From: Paracoccaceae bacterium
GTDB taxonomy: Bacteria > Pseudomonadota > Alphaproteobacteria > Rhodobacterales > Rhodobacteraceae
DNA length: 64,000 nucleotides
Direction of reading: 5' to 3'
Assembly (NCBI GenBank): GCA_026989055.1
Contig: JALSKC010000061.1
Span: forward strand, 62,001-126,000
Numbering within the stretch: position 1 is the first letter of the stretch; the number at the start of each line of letters is the position of its first letter. Under the pieces are notes generated by a model. The model was not told where the DNA came from, did not search any database, and worked only from the letters and a program-made list of their open reading frames with translations. Both the position numbers and the translations under genes were made by a program. Below are positions 42,181-51,478 of the stretch, in pieces.

Positions 42181-42496
42181 AACACCGTGTTTCGTTTTCC
42201 GGCTCGAAATTCTGTTTTTTGCCACTCCCTTGCCGGGAGCGCCCCGGGATTGTCACGCCCCCGGTTTCCCTGTTAACTGAAACGGATGAAACATGGGCGC
42301 GGCCGCGATTCACCGGATCCGCCGCCCCGAACCAACGGGGGAACGCGACAGGAAATTCCGAAACCATACGACAATCGGCATCGATTTTCAGCCGCCCCGG
42401 GCCAGCCGGCCCGGGCTCCGAGGGTTTCCACCAGGAAGTTTCCACCAGGAAACACGGGGAGGCCCGGACACGCAAGACAAACCAGGGAGCAACACC
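42181..42496. other. 316-base gap before the TAXI gene, with tandem repeat
   Basis: The spacer contains a T-rich patch (TTCTGTTTTTTGCC near 42210), a small CTCCC/GGGAG hairpin near 42227-42240 and an exact 14-bp duplication (42424-42451). Open frames here are Arg/Pro-rich without ribosome-binding sites. The TAXI promoter probably lies here; I could not define it. Confidence 0.5.
42424..42451. repeat. 14-bp exact tandem duplication
   Basis: GTTTCCACCAGGAA occurs twice in succession, 46 bases before the TAXI start codon. Each unit is a TTTCC-ACCA-GGAAA type inverted repeat, so the pair could present two hairpins or operator half-sites. Confidence 0.85.
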
Positions 42497-43459
42497 ATGA
42501 AACTGACCCATATCCTGGCCGCAGCAGCGCTTGCCGTATCGGCCCAGAGCGCAACCGCGCAACAGCAGTTCGTCTCGATCGGCACCGGCGGCGTCACCGG
42601 GGTCTACTATCCGACCGGCGGCGCGATCTGCCGTCTCGTCAACAAGAACCGCAAGGAGCACGGCATCCGCTGCTCGGTGGAAAGCACCGGCGGATCGATC
42701 TACAACATCAACACCATCCGTTCGGGCGAGCTGGAATTCGGCGTCGCGCAGTCGGACTGGCAGTATCATGCCTACAACGGCACTTCGAAATTCGCCGATC
42801 AGGGCCCGTTCGAGAAGCTGCGCGCGGTGTTCTCCGTGCATCCCGAGCCGGTGACGATCCTCGTGCGCCGCGACAGCGGCATCAACAACATCACCGACAT
42901 CCCGGGCCACCGCTTCAACATCGGCAATGACGGCTCCGGCACTCAGGGGACCTGGGAGGTGATCGAGCAAGCCATGGGCTGGAAGCGCAGCGATCTGGCG
43001 CTGGCGGCCAAGATGAAGTCGTCCGAAACCGCCGCCGCGCTCTGCGACGACAAGATCGACGGCTATTTCTGGCTGGTCGGGCATCCCTCGGGGCTGACCC
43101 AGGAAACCATCGCTTCCTGCGATGCCAAGATCATTCCGGCAGTCGCGCCGGAAATCGACAAGCTGGTGGAAGAGCGGCCCTACTACCGCAAGGCCGTCAT
43201 CCCCGGCGGGATGTATCCGAACCACCCGGACGACATCCAGACTTTCGGTGTCGGCGCAACTTTCGTGACTTCGGCCGACGTGCCGGACGAGGTGGTCTAT
43301 GAAATCGCCAAGGCCGTGCTCGGCAATCTGGACGACTTCCGCAAGCTGCACCCGGCCTTTGCCAACCTGAAAGCCGAGGAAATGATCCGCGACAGCCTGT
43401 CGGCGCCGCTGCATCCGGGCGCGATCAAGGCCTACAAGGAACTGGGGCTGATGGACTGA
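42497..43459 (+). CDS. TAXI family TRAP transporter solute-binding protein
   Basis: A 320-residue periplasmic protein with a signal peptide (MKLTHILAAAALAVSAQSATAQ). The mature start FVSIGTGGVTGVYYPTGGAICRLVNK is the TAXI signature, followed by VESTGGSIYNINTIRSGELEFGVAQSD. TAXI proteins pair with fused 12TM/4TM permeases, and such a gene follows 130 bases downstream. GGGAGC lies nine bases upstream of the ATG. The ligand is unknown; characterised TAXI members bind glutamate-like or carboxylate ligands. Confidence 0.95.
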   Translation: MKLTHILAAAALAVSAQSATAQQQFVSIGTGGVTGVYYPTGGAICRLVNKNRKEHGIRCSVESTGGSIYNINTIRSGELEFGVAQSDWQYHAYNGTSKFADQGPFEKLRAVFSVHPEPVTILVRRDSGINNITDIPGHRFNIGNDGSGTQGTWEVIEQAMGWKRSDLALAAKMKSSETAAALCDDKIDGYFWLVGHPSGLTQETIASCDAKIIPAVAPEIDKLVEERPYYRKAVIPGGMYPNHPDDIQTFGVGATFVTSADVPDEVVYEIAKAVLGNLDDFRKLHPAFANLKAEEMIRDSLSAPLHPGAIKAYKELGLMD

Positions 43460-43589
43460 TCGGAAACGATCCTGGAGCGGGGGCAGCGGCCCCCGCTTCG
43501 CATTCATGGGCCCGCCAAGAGGCCCCGGGGTCTGCCGCGGCAGGCCGGCGGAACGAACAAACGGTCCAGGACAGGGAGAAGAAGACCAG

Positions 43590-46220
43590 ATGACAAAGGA
43601 TCGGAACCGCAATCCGGCCATTCCGGAAGACGCGGAAGCCTTTGCCGCAGACCTCGACGTGGGCGCGCGCAACCCGAGCGGCTGGCAGGGGCGCTTCATC
43701 GCCGGAGTGGCGCTGCTCTGGGCCGTCCTGCAGGTGTTCAACGCCTCGCCCCTGCCCGCGATCATCGCCCAGAAAACCGGGCTGAACTGGATCTATGTCA
43801 CCTCCGACACCGAACGGGTGATCCACCTGGCCTTCGGGCTGGTCATGGCCACTGCGGCCTTTCCGCTGTTCCGGGCCTCGCCCCGCGACCATATCCCCTG
43901 GTATGACTGGCTGCTTGCCCTGGCCGGGGTTTCGGCCACGCTTTATCTGATCGTGAATGCCAGCGCCATTGCGGTGCGCTCGGGGCTGCCGACCACCGGC
44001 GACCTGATCGCCTCGGCCGTCGGCCTTTCGGTCGTGCTGATCGCCACCTTCCGCGCGCTCGGTCTGCCGATGGTGATCGTGGCGTCGCTGTTTCTCGTCT
44101 ATGTCTTCTACGGCGACCGGGAGTTCATTCCGGATGCCATGCAGTGGAAGGGCGCCAGCTTCGGCAAGGCGATGTGGCATTTCTGGATGCAGACCGAGGG
44201 CGTCTTCGGCCTGGCGCTCGGTGTCTCGGCCTCGATGGTGTTCCTGTTCGTCCTGTTCGGATCGCTGCTCGAAAAGGCCGGTGCCGGAAACTATTTCATC
44301 AAGCTCGCCTTCGCGCTGATGGGCCACCTCAAGGGCGGACCGGCCAAGGCCGCGGTGGTGGCATCGGCGGCAACCGGGCTGATCTCGGGCTCATCCATCG
44401 CCAATACGGTGACCACCGGCACCTTTACCATCCCGCTGATGAAGCGGGTCGGCTTTCCGGCCGAAAAGGCCGGTGCGGTCGAGGTCGCATCCTCGACCAA
44501 TGGCCAGCTGACCCCCCCGGTGATGGGGGCCGCCGCCTTCCTGATGGTGGAATACGTGGGCATTTCCTATCTGGACGTGGTGCGCCACGCCTTCCTGCCG
44601 GCGATCATTTCCTACATCGCGCTGGTCTATATCGTGCATCTCGAAGCCGCCAAGATGGGGCTGGAAGGGCTGCCGCGCAGAGGGGTTGCCCGCAGCCTGA
44701 GCCAGAAGCTCATGAGCTTCCTGCTGGGGGTGATCATCTTCTGCGGGCTCAGCCTCGCCGTCTACTACGGGCTGGGCTGGCTCAAGCCGCTGCTGGGCGA
44801 CTACAGCCTGATCGGCATGGTGGTGCTGTTCCTGATCGCCTATCTGGCGCTGCTGAAATGGGCCTCGAACTACCCCGACCTGGAGGTTGACGACCCGAAC
44901 GCACCCTTCACCGAGCTCCCCGAGCCGGGCCCGGTGGCCAAGACCGGCGCCTATTTCGCACTGCCGGTGGTCGTGCTGATCTGGAACCTGATGATCGAGC
45001 GCAAGTCGCCCGGGCTCTCGGCCTTCTGGGCGACCTTCTCGATGATCTTCGTGATGCTGACCCAGCACCCGATCAAGGCGTTCTTCCGCGGCGAGAACCG
45101 GGCCGGCGCGGCTTTCAGGACCGGCTGGAACGAGCTGATCGACGGCATGATCGCAGGCTCGCGCAACATGATCGGCATCGCGGTGGCCACCGGCACCGCC
45201 GGAATCATCGTGGGCACGGTCTCGCTGACCGGCGCGCATCAGGTGATCGGCGAATTCATCGAGGCGATCTCGGGCGGCAACCTGCTGCTCATGCTGATCT
45301 TCGTCGCGCTGTTCTCGCTGGTGCTCGGCATGGGGCTGCCGACCACCGCGACCTATATCGTGATCACCTCGCTGATGGCGCCGGTGATCATCGCGGTCGG
45401 GGCCAAGTCGGGGCTGATCGTGCCGCTGATCGCGGTGCACATGTTCGTATTCTACTTCGGCATCCTGGCCGACGACACGCCGCCCGTCGGGCTGGCCGCC
45501 TTTGCCGCCGCCGCGATTTCCAAAGGCGACCCGATCAAGACCGGCATCATCGGCTTCAGCTATGACGTGCGCACGGCAATCCTGCCGTTCCTGTTCATCT
45601 TCAACACCGAGTTGCTGCTGATCGACGTGACGCCTTTGAAAGCGGTGTTCGTCTTCATTGTCGCGGTGGTGGCCATGCTGCTCTTTGCCGCGGCCACCCA
45701 GAGCTGGCTTCTCACCCGCTCCCGGATGTGGGAGAACGCGGCCCTGCTGCTGATCGCCTTCACCCTGTTCAACCCCGGGTTCTGGCTGAACCAGATCTCG
45801 GACCCGTTCGACAGGGTCGAACCCGCCCGGATCATCGATATGGCAACCGAGGCCCCGGACGGCGCCACCCTGCGCGTGCGCCTGCGCGGAGAGGACTTCC
45901 GGACCGGCAAGGAGGTGGAAACCACCGTCGCCCTGCCGCTTGGCTCCAGGGCCGACGGCGACGGCGCGGCCCGGCTGGAAAAGAACGCCGGCATCGCCTT
46001 CCGCACCGAAGATGGCGGCAGCGTCTATGTGGACAACGTGATCTTCGGCCAGTTCGCCCAGGACAAGGGGATCGACTTCGACTGGGAACTGGTGGTAATC
46101 GAAAGGCCCGCCGATCGGATGCCGAAAGAAGTGTTCTACATTCCGGCGCTTCTGCTTCTCGGGTTGATCCTGTGGCTGCAGCGCGGTCGCGCCCGCAAGC
46201 ACGAAACCGCCACGGTCTGA
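43590..46220 (+). CDS. TRAP transporter permease, fused 4TM/12TM, with DUF3394
   Basis: An 876-residue fused permease combining DctQ-like (N-terminal four helices, about residues 30-190) and DctM-like parts (about 190-700), with AATGLISGSSIANTVTTGTFTIPLMKR and GMGLPTTATYIVITSLMAP as landmarks. The C-terminal 140 residues (MATEAPDGATLRVRLRGEDF to the last helix) are a soluble beta-rich segment flanked by two helices, resembling DUF3394. The start at 43590 has GGGAGAAG upstream; the preceding in-frame residues overlap the spacer. It works with the TAXI protein. Confidence 0.94.
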   Translation: MTKDRNRNPAIPEDAEAFAADLDVGARNPSGWQGRFIAGVALLWAVLQVFNASPLPAIIAQKTGLNWIYVTSDTERVIHLAFGLVMATAAFPLFRASPRDHIPWYDWLLALAGVSATLYLIVNASAIAVRSGLPTTGDLIASAVGLSVVLIATFRALGLPMVIVASLFLVYVFYGDREFIPDAMQWKGASFGKAMWHFWMQTEGVFGLALGVSASMVFLFVLFGSLLEKAGAGNYFIKLAFALMGHLKGGPAKAAVVASAATGLISGSSIANTVTTGTFTIPLMKRVGFPAEKAGAVEVASSTNGQLTPPVMGAAAFLMVEYVGISYLDVVRHAFLPAIISYIALVYIVHLEAAKMGLEGLPRRGVARSLSQKLMSFLLGVIIFCGLSLAVYYGLGWLKPLLGDYSLIGMVVLFLIAYLALLKWASNYPDLEVDDPNAPFTELPEPGPVAKTGAYFALPVVVLIWNLMIERKSPGLSAFWATFSMIFVMLTQHPIKAFFRGENRAGAAFRTGWNELIDGMIAGSRNMIGIAVATGTAGIIVGTVSLTGAHQVIGEFIEAISGGNLLLMLIFVALFSLVLGMGLPTTATYIVITSLMAPVIIAVGAKSGLIVPLIAVHMFVFYFGILADDTPPVGLAAFAAAAISKGDPIKTGIIGFSYDVRTAILPFLFIFNTELLLIDVTPLKAVFVFIVAVVAMLLFAAATQSWLLTRSRMWENAALLLIAFTLFNPGFWLNQISDPFDRVEPARIIDMATEAPDGATLRVRLRGEDFRTGKEVETTVALPLGSRADGDGAARLEKNAGIAFRTEDGGSVYVDNVIFGQFAQDKGIDFDWELVVIERPADRMPKEVFYIPALLLLGLILWLQRGRARKHETATV

Positions 46221-46231
46221 GGAGAACCGCC

Positions 46232-46657
46232 ATGATCAGCAACATACTTCTGCCGGTCGACCTGAACCACCCGGACAGCTCGGCAAAGGCCCTGGCGCAT
46301 GCGCTGGAAATGGTCCGCCAGCACGATGCGACGCTGCATGTGCTCACAGTCATCCCCGACTACGGAAACGCCTGGGTCGGCTCGTTCTTTCCGGCGGACT
46401 TTTCCGAAAAGGCCACGCAGGAAACCCGGGCCGCGCTGGAAGGCTACATCGCCACAAACATCCCCTCCGGGGTGAAGACCACGGCACATGTGCTGCACGG
46501 CACCATCTACAGGGAGATCACCGCCGCCGCCGATTCGCTCGGCGCGGACATGATCGTGATGGCCTCGCACCGCCCGGAAATGAAGGACTATTTCCTCGGC
46601 CCCAACGCCGCGCGGGTCGTCCGCCACGCGCGCCAGTCGGTGCTCGTCGTCCGCTAG
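46232..46657 (+). CDS. universal stress protein (TeaD-like)
   Basis: A 141-residue UspA-fold protein. It begins MISNILLPVDLNHPDSSAKALA and carries the ATP-binding G-x2-G-x9-G-like region in MASHRPEMKDYFLGPNAARVVRHARQSVLVVR. In Halomonas the TeaD universal stress protein is an ATP-dependent regulator of a TRAP transporter, and this gene follows the permease by 11 bases, which suggests a similar job. AGGAG precedes the ATG. Confidence 0.92.
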   Translation: MISNILLPVDLNHPDSSAKALAHALEMVRQHDATLHVLTVIPDYGNAWVGSFFPADFSEKATQETRAALEGYIATNIPSGVKTTAHVLHGTIYREITAAADSLGADMIVMASHRPEMKDYFLGPNAARVVRHARQSVLVVR

Positions 46658-47009
46658 GGTCAAGCCCCGCTCGCGTCCTCGGCCGCACGGTGGCGGCGCG
46701 GGCAGCGGCCGAAGGGATTTCCGCCGGCCTGCTGTCGTCGGGAAGCGATGCGCCGGAAGCCCCGAAGCCGCAGAGGGCGCCTTCGGCCCGGCTGCCGTGC
46801 GCGCAGCCGGGAACCATGCGGGATCTCGCCTGGCGCGAACGGGCCGCGGAAACGACGGCCTTGCTTCCGGCCCGCTCATGCCCGTCGAGGTTTTCCGAAC
46901 TCCCTGGCCAGGGCCGATCTTTCGGCGGTTCGAACTGTCTGCCGGACCCGGGTGCGCGCCTGCCCCGGTTGCCGGAGGCCTGGCCGTTTCCGGCCCGCTG
47001 CGACAGGCC
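46658..47009. other. 352-base gap, no gene found
   Basis: The gap lies between the convergent ends of the universal stress protein gene and the Trm112-like gene. Frames in it are Arg/Pro/Ala-rich, have no ribosome-binding site, and look like GC-rich noise. I see no strong terminator or repeat. Confidence 0.55.
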
Positions 47010-47195
47010 CTAGCCTTCCAGCCGCCGCGCCTCGTCAACCAGCATGACCGGAATGCCGTTGCGGATCGGAAAGGCCAGCCCGGCCGGCTTCGAGATCAGC
47101 TCCTGGCGCGCGCTGTCATAGATGAGGGTTGCCTGGGTGAGGGGGCAGACCAGGGCTTCCAGCATCCGGCGGTCCGGTTCCGGGGGAGAAGTCAT
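47010..47195 (-). CDS. Trm112 family protein
   Basis: A 61-residue protein with [19 protein letters not shown] and [18 protein letters not shown], the two blocks of the Trm112/YcaR family. The usual zinc-binding cysteines are reduced to one (CPLT). Eukaryotic Trm112 activates methyltransferases; the bacterial role is not clear. Its start overlaps the LON-domain gene stop by four bases. Confidence 0.9.
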   Translation of the reverse strand: MTSPPEPDRRMLEALVCPLTQATLIYDSARQELISKPAGLAFPIRNGIPVMLVDEARRLEG

Positions 47196-47833
47196 TGCAT
47201 TCCTTCCTCGCCCGCGCCGCCATGCAGCGCATATGCCATCAGAGCTTCGAGCACCTCGCGCCGCGCGCTCAGCGTTCCGGCTTCGAGCAGCGCCTGGCGG
47301 TCTTCCACCGCGAATGGGCAGTGCATGGACAACGCGTTGATCAGCATCTCGTCTTCGGCGTTCTTCAGCGATTCGCGATCGGTGCGCACTTCCTGCTGTT
47401 CGAGGTAGCGGTCGAGCGTCTTCATGAAACGCGGCCTGTCAAGCCCGGGGTCCGTTTCGGGCGGGCCAAGGTCGCGACGGAAGCCTTCCCAGGAGACCGC
47501 GAATTTCCGGTAGGGGGAAAGCCCCCCGGTTTCATGACGGATCCGGAATCTGGAAACCCCCGTCAGAGAGATCAGGTAGCGCCTGTCCGGTATCTCGCTG
47601 AAGGCGGTCAGCCGCCCGGCGCATCCGATCTCGTGCAGCCGGGCGCCGTCATCCGTGCCGGGCAGCGGCTGGATCATCCCGACGAGGCGGTGCGCCGTCT
47701 TCAGCACGTCGTCCAGCATTGCCAGATAGCGCGGCTCGAAGATCTGCAGCGGCAGCCTTGCGCGCGGAAACAGAACCACCCCCGGCAGGGGAAAGACCGG
47801 GATCTCGGCGGGCAGGTCAGCTGCCGCGAACAT
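47192..47833 (-). CDS. LON substrate-binding domain protein
   Basis: A 213-residue protein consisting of the Lon N-terminal (PUA-like) domain only, without ATPase or protease domains: [31 protein letters not shown], and [25 protein letters not shown]. Such proteins are widespread in alphaproteobacteria next to a thioredoxin-like gene, exactly as here. Function is unknown. The start codon overlaps nothing; the upstream cnoX-type gene ends 27 bases away. Confidence 0.92.
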   Translation of the reverse strand: MFAAADLPAEIPVFPLPGVVLFPRARLPLQIFEPRYLAMLDDVLKTAHRLVGMIQPLPGTDDGARLHEIGCAGRLTAFSEIPDRRYLISLTGVSRFRIRHETGGLSPYRKFAVSWEGFRRDLGPPETDPGLDRPRFMKTLDRYLEQQEVRTDRESLKNAEDEMLINALSMHCPFAVEDRQALLEAGTLSARREVLEALMAYALHGGAGEEGMQ

Positions 47834-47860
47834 GCCCGGCTCCCGCCCGCAGCATGGGCG

Positions 47861-48766
47861 TCACGAGAAGATCAGCGATGACAGTTTCCGCCGCCCGTTC
47901 AGCACGACGGGATCCTTCGGCGACAGGGAATCGAAGATCGTGAACAGCTGTTTCTTGGCGGCCTCGTCGTTCCAGGAGCGGTCGCGACGGAAGAGTTCGA
48001 GAAGCTCGTCCACCGCTTCCTGCGTCTTGCCGGCCGCCTGCAGCGCCACCGCCAGGTCGAACCGGGCCTGCAGATCGGCGGGGTCGGCCGCGACAGCAGC
48101 GCGCAGCTCGTCCAGCGGGCCTGCCTTCGCGGCCTGGCGGGCGAGCTCCAGCTGGGCGCGGGCCGCATCAAGCTCCGGCGCTCCGGCGATCGCCGCGGGG
48201 GCGCCGTTCAGCACCGCTTCGGCCTGTTCCAGGTCTCCGGCCGCGATATGGGCCCGCACCAGCCCGCCATATGCGGCAGCGTTTTCCGGCTCCTCGGCAA
48301 GGACGGCGGCGAAGGTCTGGGCGGCATCGACCGCGGCGCCCTCGGCGAGCATCTCCTCGGCAGCCCCGACGGCCTCTGCCAGGCCGCCGTCGCCGGCCAG
48401 CGCGGCCACCTTTTCGACGAAGCGCTCCAGCTCCGACCCGGGCAGCGCGCCCTGGAAGCCGTCCACCGGCTGGCCCTGCCAGAAGGCATAAACGGTAGGA
48501 ATGGACTGGATGCGCAGCTGGGCGGCGATGGTCTGGTTCTCGTCGACATTGACCTTGGCCATGCGAACCTTGCCGCCGGCCTTTTTCACCGCGTCTTCGA
48601 GCATCGGGCCCAGCGTCTTGCAGGGACCACACCAGGGCGCCCAGAAATCGACGATGACCGGCACTTCCTTCGAGGCGTCGATCACCTCCTTCACGAAATC
48701 GGCTTCGGCAACGTCCCTGATCAGGTCGGCACCGGCCGCGTTCCGGGTCTGGCCAAGTTCAAGCAT
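47861..48766 (-). CDS. cnoX: co-chaperone thioredoxin CnoX/YbbN type
   Basis: A 301-residue fusion of a thioredoxin domain (residues about 15-125) and TPR-like repeats. The active-site WCGPC is intact in FWAPWCGPCKTLGP, unlike E. coli CnoX where it is SxxC. The TPR half includes EPENAAAYGGLVRAHIAAGDLEQAEAVL and ADLQARFDLAVALQAAGKTQEAVDEL. It would hold misfolded proteins for GroEL/DnaK and reduce disulfides. The ATG follows GAGGAA by about seven bases. Confidence 0.92.
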   Translation of the reverse strand: MLELGQTRNAAGADLIRDVAEADFVKEVIDASKEVPVIVDFWAPWCGPCKTLGPMLEDAVKKAGGKVRMAKVNVDENQTIAAQLRIQSIPTVYAFWQGQPVDGFQGALPGSELERFVEKVAALAGDGGLAEAVGAAEEMLAEGAAVDAAQTFAAVLAEEPENAAAYGGLVRAHIAAGDLEQAEAVLNGAPAAIAGAPELDAARAQLELARQAAKAGPLDELRAAVAADPADLQARFDLAVALQAAGKTQEAVDELLELFRRDRSWNDEAAKKQLFTIFDSLSPKDPVVLNGRRKLSSLIFS

Positions 48767-48799
48767 CGGGAGTTCCTCTGACTGTATCGGGTTGCCTGC

Positions 48800-48828
48800 T
48801 AGATGGCGCATCGGCCTGTGCGTTGCAA
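48800..48828 (-). promoter_or_regulatory. candidate promoter for the cnoX-type gene
   Basis: On the minus strand TTGCAA (-35) and CATCTA (-10) are separated by 17 bases, about 34 bases upstream of the ATG. The spacing is ideal and the hexamers moderate. Confidence 0.35.
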
Positions 48829-48921
48829 GATGCGGCGGTCTGTCCCTGCCGACGACCGGCGAGGCCCGGCCTCGGGGCCGGAAAGGGCGGCGCTGCCTGC
48901 CCTGCGCGGCCGGGGCCGCTC

Positions 48922-49386
48922 CTAGGCTGCCTTGCTGGCCGGAGTTTCGGTCAGGATCGCGTGCAGCGCGGCCGGGTCGGAATTGGCGCGCAGCTTGGCG
49001 CACACCGCCGGATCGCGCATGGTCCGCGAGACCAGGGCGAGCGCCTTCAGATGCTCGACTCCGGCCGTCCTGGGGGCAAACAGGGCAAAGATCAGGTCGA
49101 CGGGCTGGCGATCGACCGATTCGAACTCGAGCGGCCTGTCCAGCCGCAGGAAGACGCCACCGATCTCTTCGAGTCCGTCAAGGCGGGCATGCGGCAGCGC
49201 CACGCCCTTGCCGACCCCGGTCGGCCCCAGGTTCTCCCGCTCGATCAGGGCATCCACTGCGTTTGCGGCATCGATCCCGAGGGTGGCCGAGGCCGTTTCC
49301 GCAATGGCGACGAACAGGCGCTTCTTGCTCGAAACGCGGCCCACGATCCGCACCGATGCGGGTTTCAGGAGTGTTGCCAGATCCAT
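48922..49386 (-). CDS. ptsN: nitrogen PTS IIA protein
   Basis: A 154-residue EIIA-Ntr, regulatory end of the nitrogen phosphotransfer chain. The phosphorylatable His is in GVALPHARLDG (about residue 66), and the surrounding ENLGPTGVGKG and VDRQPVDLIFALFAP match the family. It sits after hpf as in many proteobacteria. Likely acts on potassium transport and sensor kinases. Confidence 0.95.
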   Translation of the reverse strand: MDLATLLKPASVRIVGRVSSKKRLFVAIAETASATLGIDAANAVDALIERENLGPTGVGKGVALPHARLDGLEEIGGVFLRLDRPLEFESVDRQPVDLIFALFAPRTAGVEHLKALALVSRTMRDPAVCAKLRANSDPAALHAILTETPASKAA

Positions 49387-49420
49387 GTACTGCTGCTCTT
49401 TCCGGCCGGCGCGGCCCGTT

Positions 49421-50002
49421 TCATCTCAGGTTGCCCGGGTCGATCCAGCCGATGTTTCCGTCATCGCGCCGGTAGACCACGTTTATGCTGTCGTTGCCCT
49501 CGTTGCGGAAGACCAAGGCAGGCGCGCCGACAAGCTCCATCTGCATCACCGCCTCGCCGACCGAGATCAGCGGGATCTTCGCCTCCATCTCCGCGATGAT
49601 GATCGGCTGCAGCGAATCCGGCTCGGCCTCGTCGGCTCCCGCGTCTGTCCCGGCGAGGATATACGTCGGGGCGGTGGCGAGTTCAACCGGCTGCCGACGC
49701 GTCCTGTGATGATCCTTCAGACGGCGCTTGTAGCGGCGGAGCTGCTTTTCCATCTTGGCGGCGCAGGCATCGAAGGCCGCGTAGATTTCATGCGCCCTGG
49801 CCCTGGCCTGGGCGGTCAGGCCGGTCGAGAGATGCACCGTTGCCTCGCAGACATATTCGCTCGCGTTCCTGGAAAACACGACAACGGCATCGGTGGGGCG
49901 TTGCGCATATTTCTCGACCACGCTGCCGAGCTCCTCCTTGACGTGGGTCTGCAGGGCAGAACCGATGTCGATCTGCTTGCCACTGATCTGGTAGCGCATC
50001 AT
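49421..50002 (-). CDS. hpf: ribosome hibernation promoting factor, long form
   Basis: A 193-residue long-type HPF. The N-terminal domain (residues about 1-105, MRYQISGKQIDIGSALQTHVKEEL, ATVHLSTGLTAQARARAHEIYAAFD) binds the 30S decoding site; the C-terminal domain (about 135-193, PLISVGEAVMQMELVGAPALVFRNEGN) dimerises 70S ribosomes into 100S particles. Two adjacent ATG codons (50002, 49999) are possible starts. It is 34 bases upstream of ptsN. Confidence 0.95.
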   Translation of the reverse strand: MMRYQISGKQIDIGSALQTHVKEELGSVVEKYAQRPTDAVVVFSRNASEYVCEATVHLSTGLTAQARARAHEIYAAFDACAAKMEKQLRRYKRRLKDHHRTRRQPVELATAPTYILAGTDAGADEAEPDSLQPIIIAEMEAKIPLISVGEAVMQMELVGAPALVFRNEGNDSINVVYRRDDGNIGWIDPGNLR

Positions 50003-50216
50003 GCCTCCTTCGGGTGGGGTGCACGCGCGGGGGCACCGGTTCCGGTGGTGCCGTGCGGCATGCGGGGGTAGGGCGGAAATGCAGCCTCCTGGCGCCCGGC
50101 CGGTCCGGCGCGGTGTTCCCGAGGCTGGCTCCGAAAGTCTTCATTGCCCTCATTTGGCGACGACTCGGGGCCGGCTGTCAACCGGAGAAACCGGCCCGGC
50201 CGAAGAAATCGCCGCC

Positions 50217-50972
50217 TCAGCCCAGGCGGAAGCCCTGCCCCAGATAGACCCGGCGAACGTCCTCGTTGCGGACGACCTCCTGCGCGGTGCCGCTCATCAG
50301 GATCCGCCCGTCGTGCAGGATATAGGCCCGGTCCACGATCCCCAGCGTTTCCCGGACGTTGTGATCGGTTATCAGCACCCCGATTCCCCGGGTCTTCAGT
50401 TCCGTCACCAGCGTCCTTATGTCGCCCACGGCGATCGGATCGACCCCGGCGAAAGGCTCGTCGAGCAGAACGTATTTCGGCTCTGCCGCCAGGCATCGGG
50501 CAATCTCGACCCGCCGTCGCTCCCCGCCCGACAACGCCAGCGCCGAGGCCTGCCGCAGATGCGATATGGCGAACTCCGACAGCAGATCCTCCAGCCGTTC
50601 CCGGCGCAGAACCTTGTCCCGGACCGAGATTTCCAGAATGGCCATGATGTTGTCTTCCACCGACAGCCCGCGAAAGACCGACATCTCCTGCGGCAGGTAG
50701 CCGATTCCCAGCCGCGCCCGCCGATACATCGGCAGCAGCGTCACGTCGCGCCCGTCAACGACGACCTGACCGCCCTCGGGCAGGACCAGCCCGGCCACCG
50801 CATAGAAGCAGGTCGTCTTTCCCGAACCGTTCGGCCCCAGAAGGGCAACCACCTCGCCCCGGCTCAGCGTCATGCTCACGTCGCGGATGACCGGACGCTT
50901 TCGGTAGCTCTTGCGCAGGTTCGAGATCCGCAGCCCCCCGCCGCCCTCCTGCATGGTCAGGTGGCCGCTCAC
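50217..50972 (-). CDS. lptB: LPS export ABC ATP-binding protein LptB
   Basis: A 251-residue ATPase of the LptBFG-C complex that drives lipopolysaccharide from the inner membrane. Walker A is [14 protein letters not shown], the signature [15 protein letters not shown], Walker [15 protein letters not shown], and the switch His in [11 protein letters not shown]. The first visible start, GTG 50972, overlaps the lptA stop; an ATG at 50954 is an alternative. It is the last of the lptC-lptA-lptB run, and rpoN, which often follows lptB in proteobacteria, is absent here; hpf comes next after a 214-base gap. Confidence 0.96.
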   Translation of the reverse strand: MSGHLTMQEGGGGLRISNLRKSYRKRPVIRDVSMTLSRGEVVALLGPNGSGKTTCFYAVAGLVLPEGGQVVVDGRDVTLLPMYRRARLGIGYLPQEMSVFRGLSVEDNIMAILEISVRDKVLRRERLEDLLSEFAISHLRQASALALSGGERRRVEIARCLAAEPKYVLLDEPFAGVDPIAVGDIRTLVTELKTRGIGVLITDHNVRETLGIVDRAYILHDGRILMSGTAQEVVRNEDVRRVYLGQGFRLG

Positions 50973-51478
50973 CGGTCGGCTCCGGGTTGCAGGATGGTGC
51001 GCACACGCCCCTGCAGAACGGCCTGGCCGCTGTTCAGGTCGATCACCATCCCTCCGGCCGACAGGGCATTGGCGCCCTGGGTCAGGATCACGTTCCCGCT
51101 CATGGTGATGATGCCGGTCTCGACCAGATATTCGGCTTCCTGCGCCTCGGCAGCCTCGCTGCCGTTCACCAGGGTGACCCCACCGGTGGCCAGCAGGCGC
51201 GAGATCCGCCCGGTAGGCTCATCCTCCCCGGCCGCATATTCGACCAGAACCCGGGCCGCGGAGATGCGCAGCGCCCCCTGCCCGATGCGCACGTTTCCGG
51301 CGAACAGGGCGGTGCCGTCGGCCTGATCTATCGTCAGCCGGTCGGCGGAAATCTCGATCGGGAGCGTGCTGTCATGCTGCAGCCCCCCGAAGGCAACCTG
51401 CGCCCCCTGGGCCCGGGCGCCGGAACCCCATGCCGCCACCAGCAGGGCGAGGACGAAAATGCGCAACAATCCCGTCAT
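50969..51478 (-). CDS. lptA: LPS transport periplasmic protein LptA
   Basis: A 169-residue protein with a signal peptide ([24 protein letters not shown]) and one OstA/LptA beta-jellyroll domain ([36 protein letters not shown] and [24 protein letters not shown]). LptA bridges the periplasm between LptC and LptD. Its ATG overlaps the lptC stop and its stop overlaps the lptB start, four bases each. Confidence 0.93.
   Translation of the reverse strand: MTGLLRIFVLALLVAAWGSGARAQGAQVAFGGLQHDSTLPIEISADRLTIDQADGTALFAGNVRIGQGALRISAARVLVEYAAGEDEPTGRISRLLATGGVTLVNGSEAAEAQEAEYLVETGIITMSGNVILTQGANALSAGGMVIDLNSGQAVLQGRVRTILQPGADR

Noticed and set aside
44391-46202. 603-codon minus-strand frame inside the fused TRAP permease gene
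   Set aside because: It is Asp/His/Gln-rich and antisense to a well-supported membrane protein.
46658-47009. Plus-strand frames of about 100 codons between the stress protein and Trm112-like genes
   Set aside because: Overlapping frames of similar length exist on both strands, all Arg/Pro/Ala-rich, none with a ribosome-binding site or recognisable motif.
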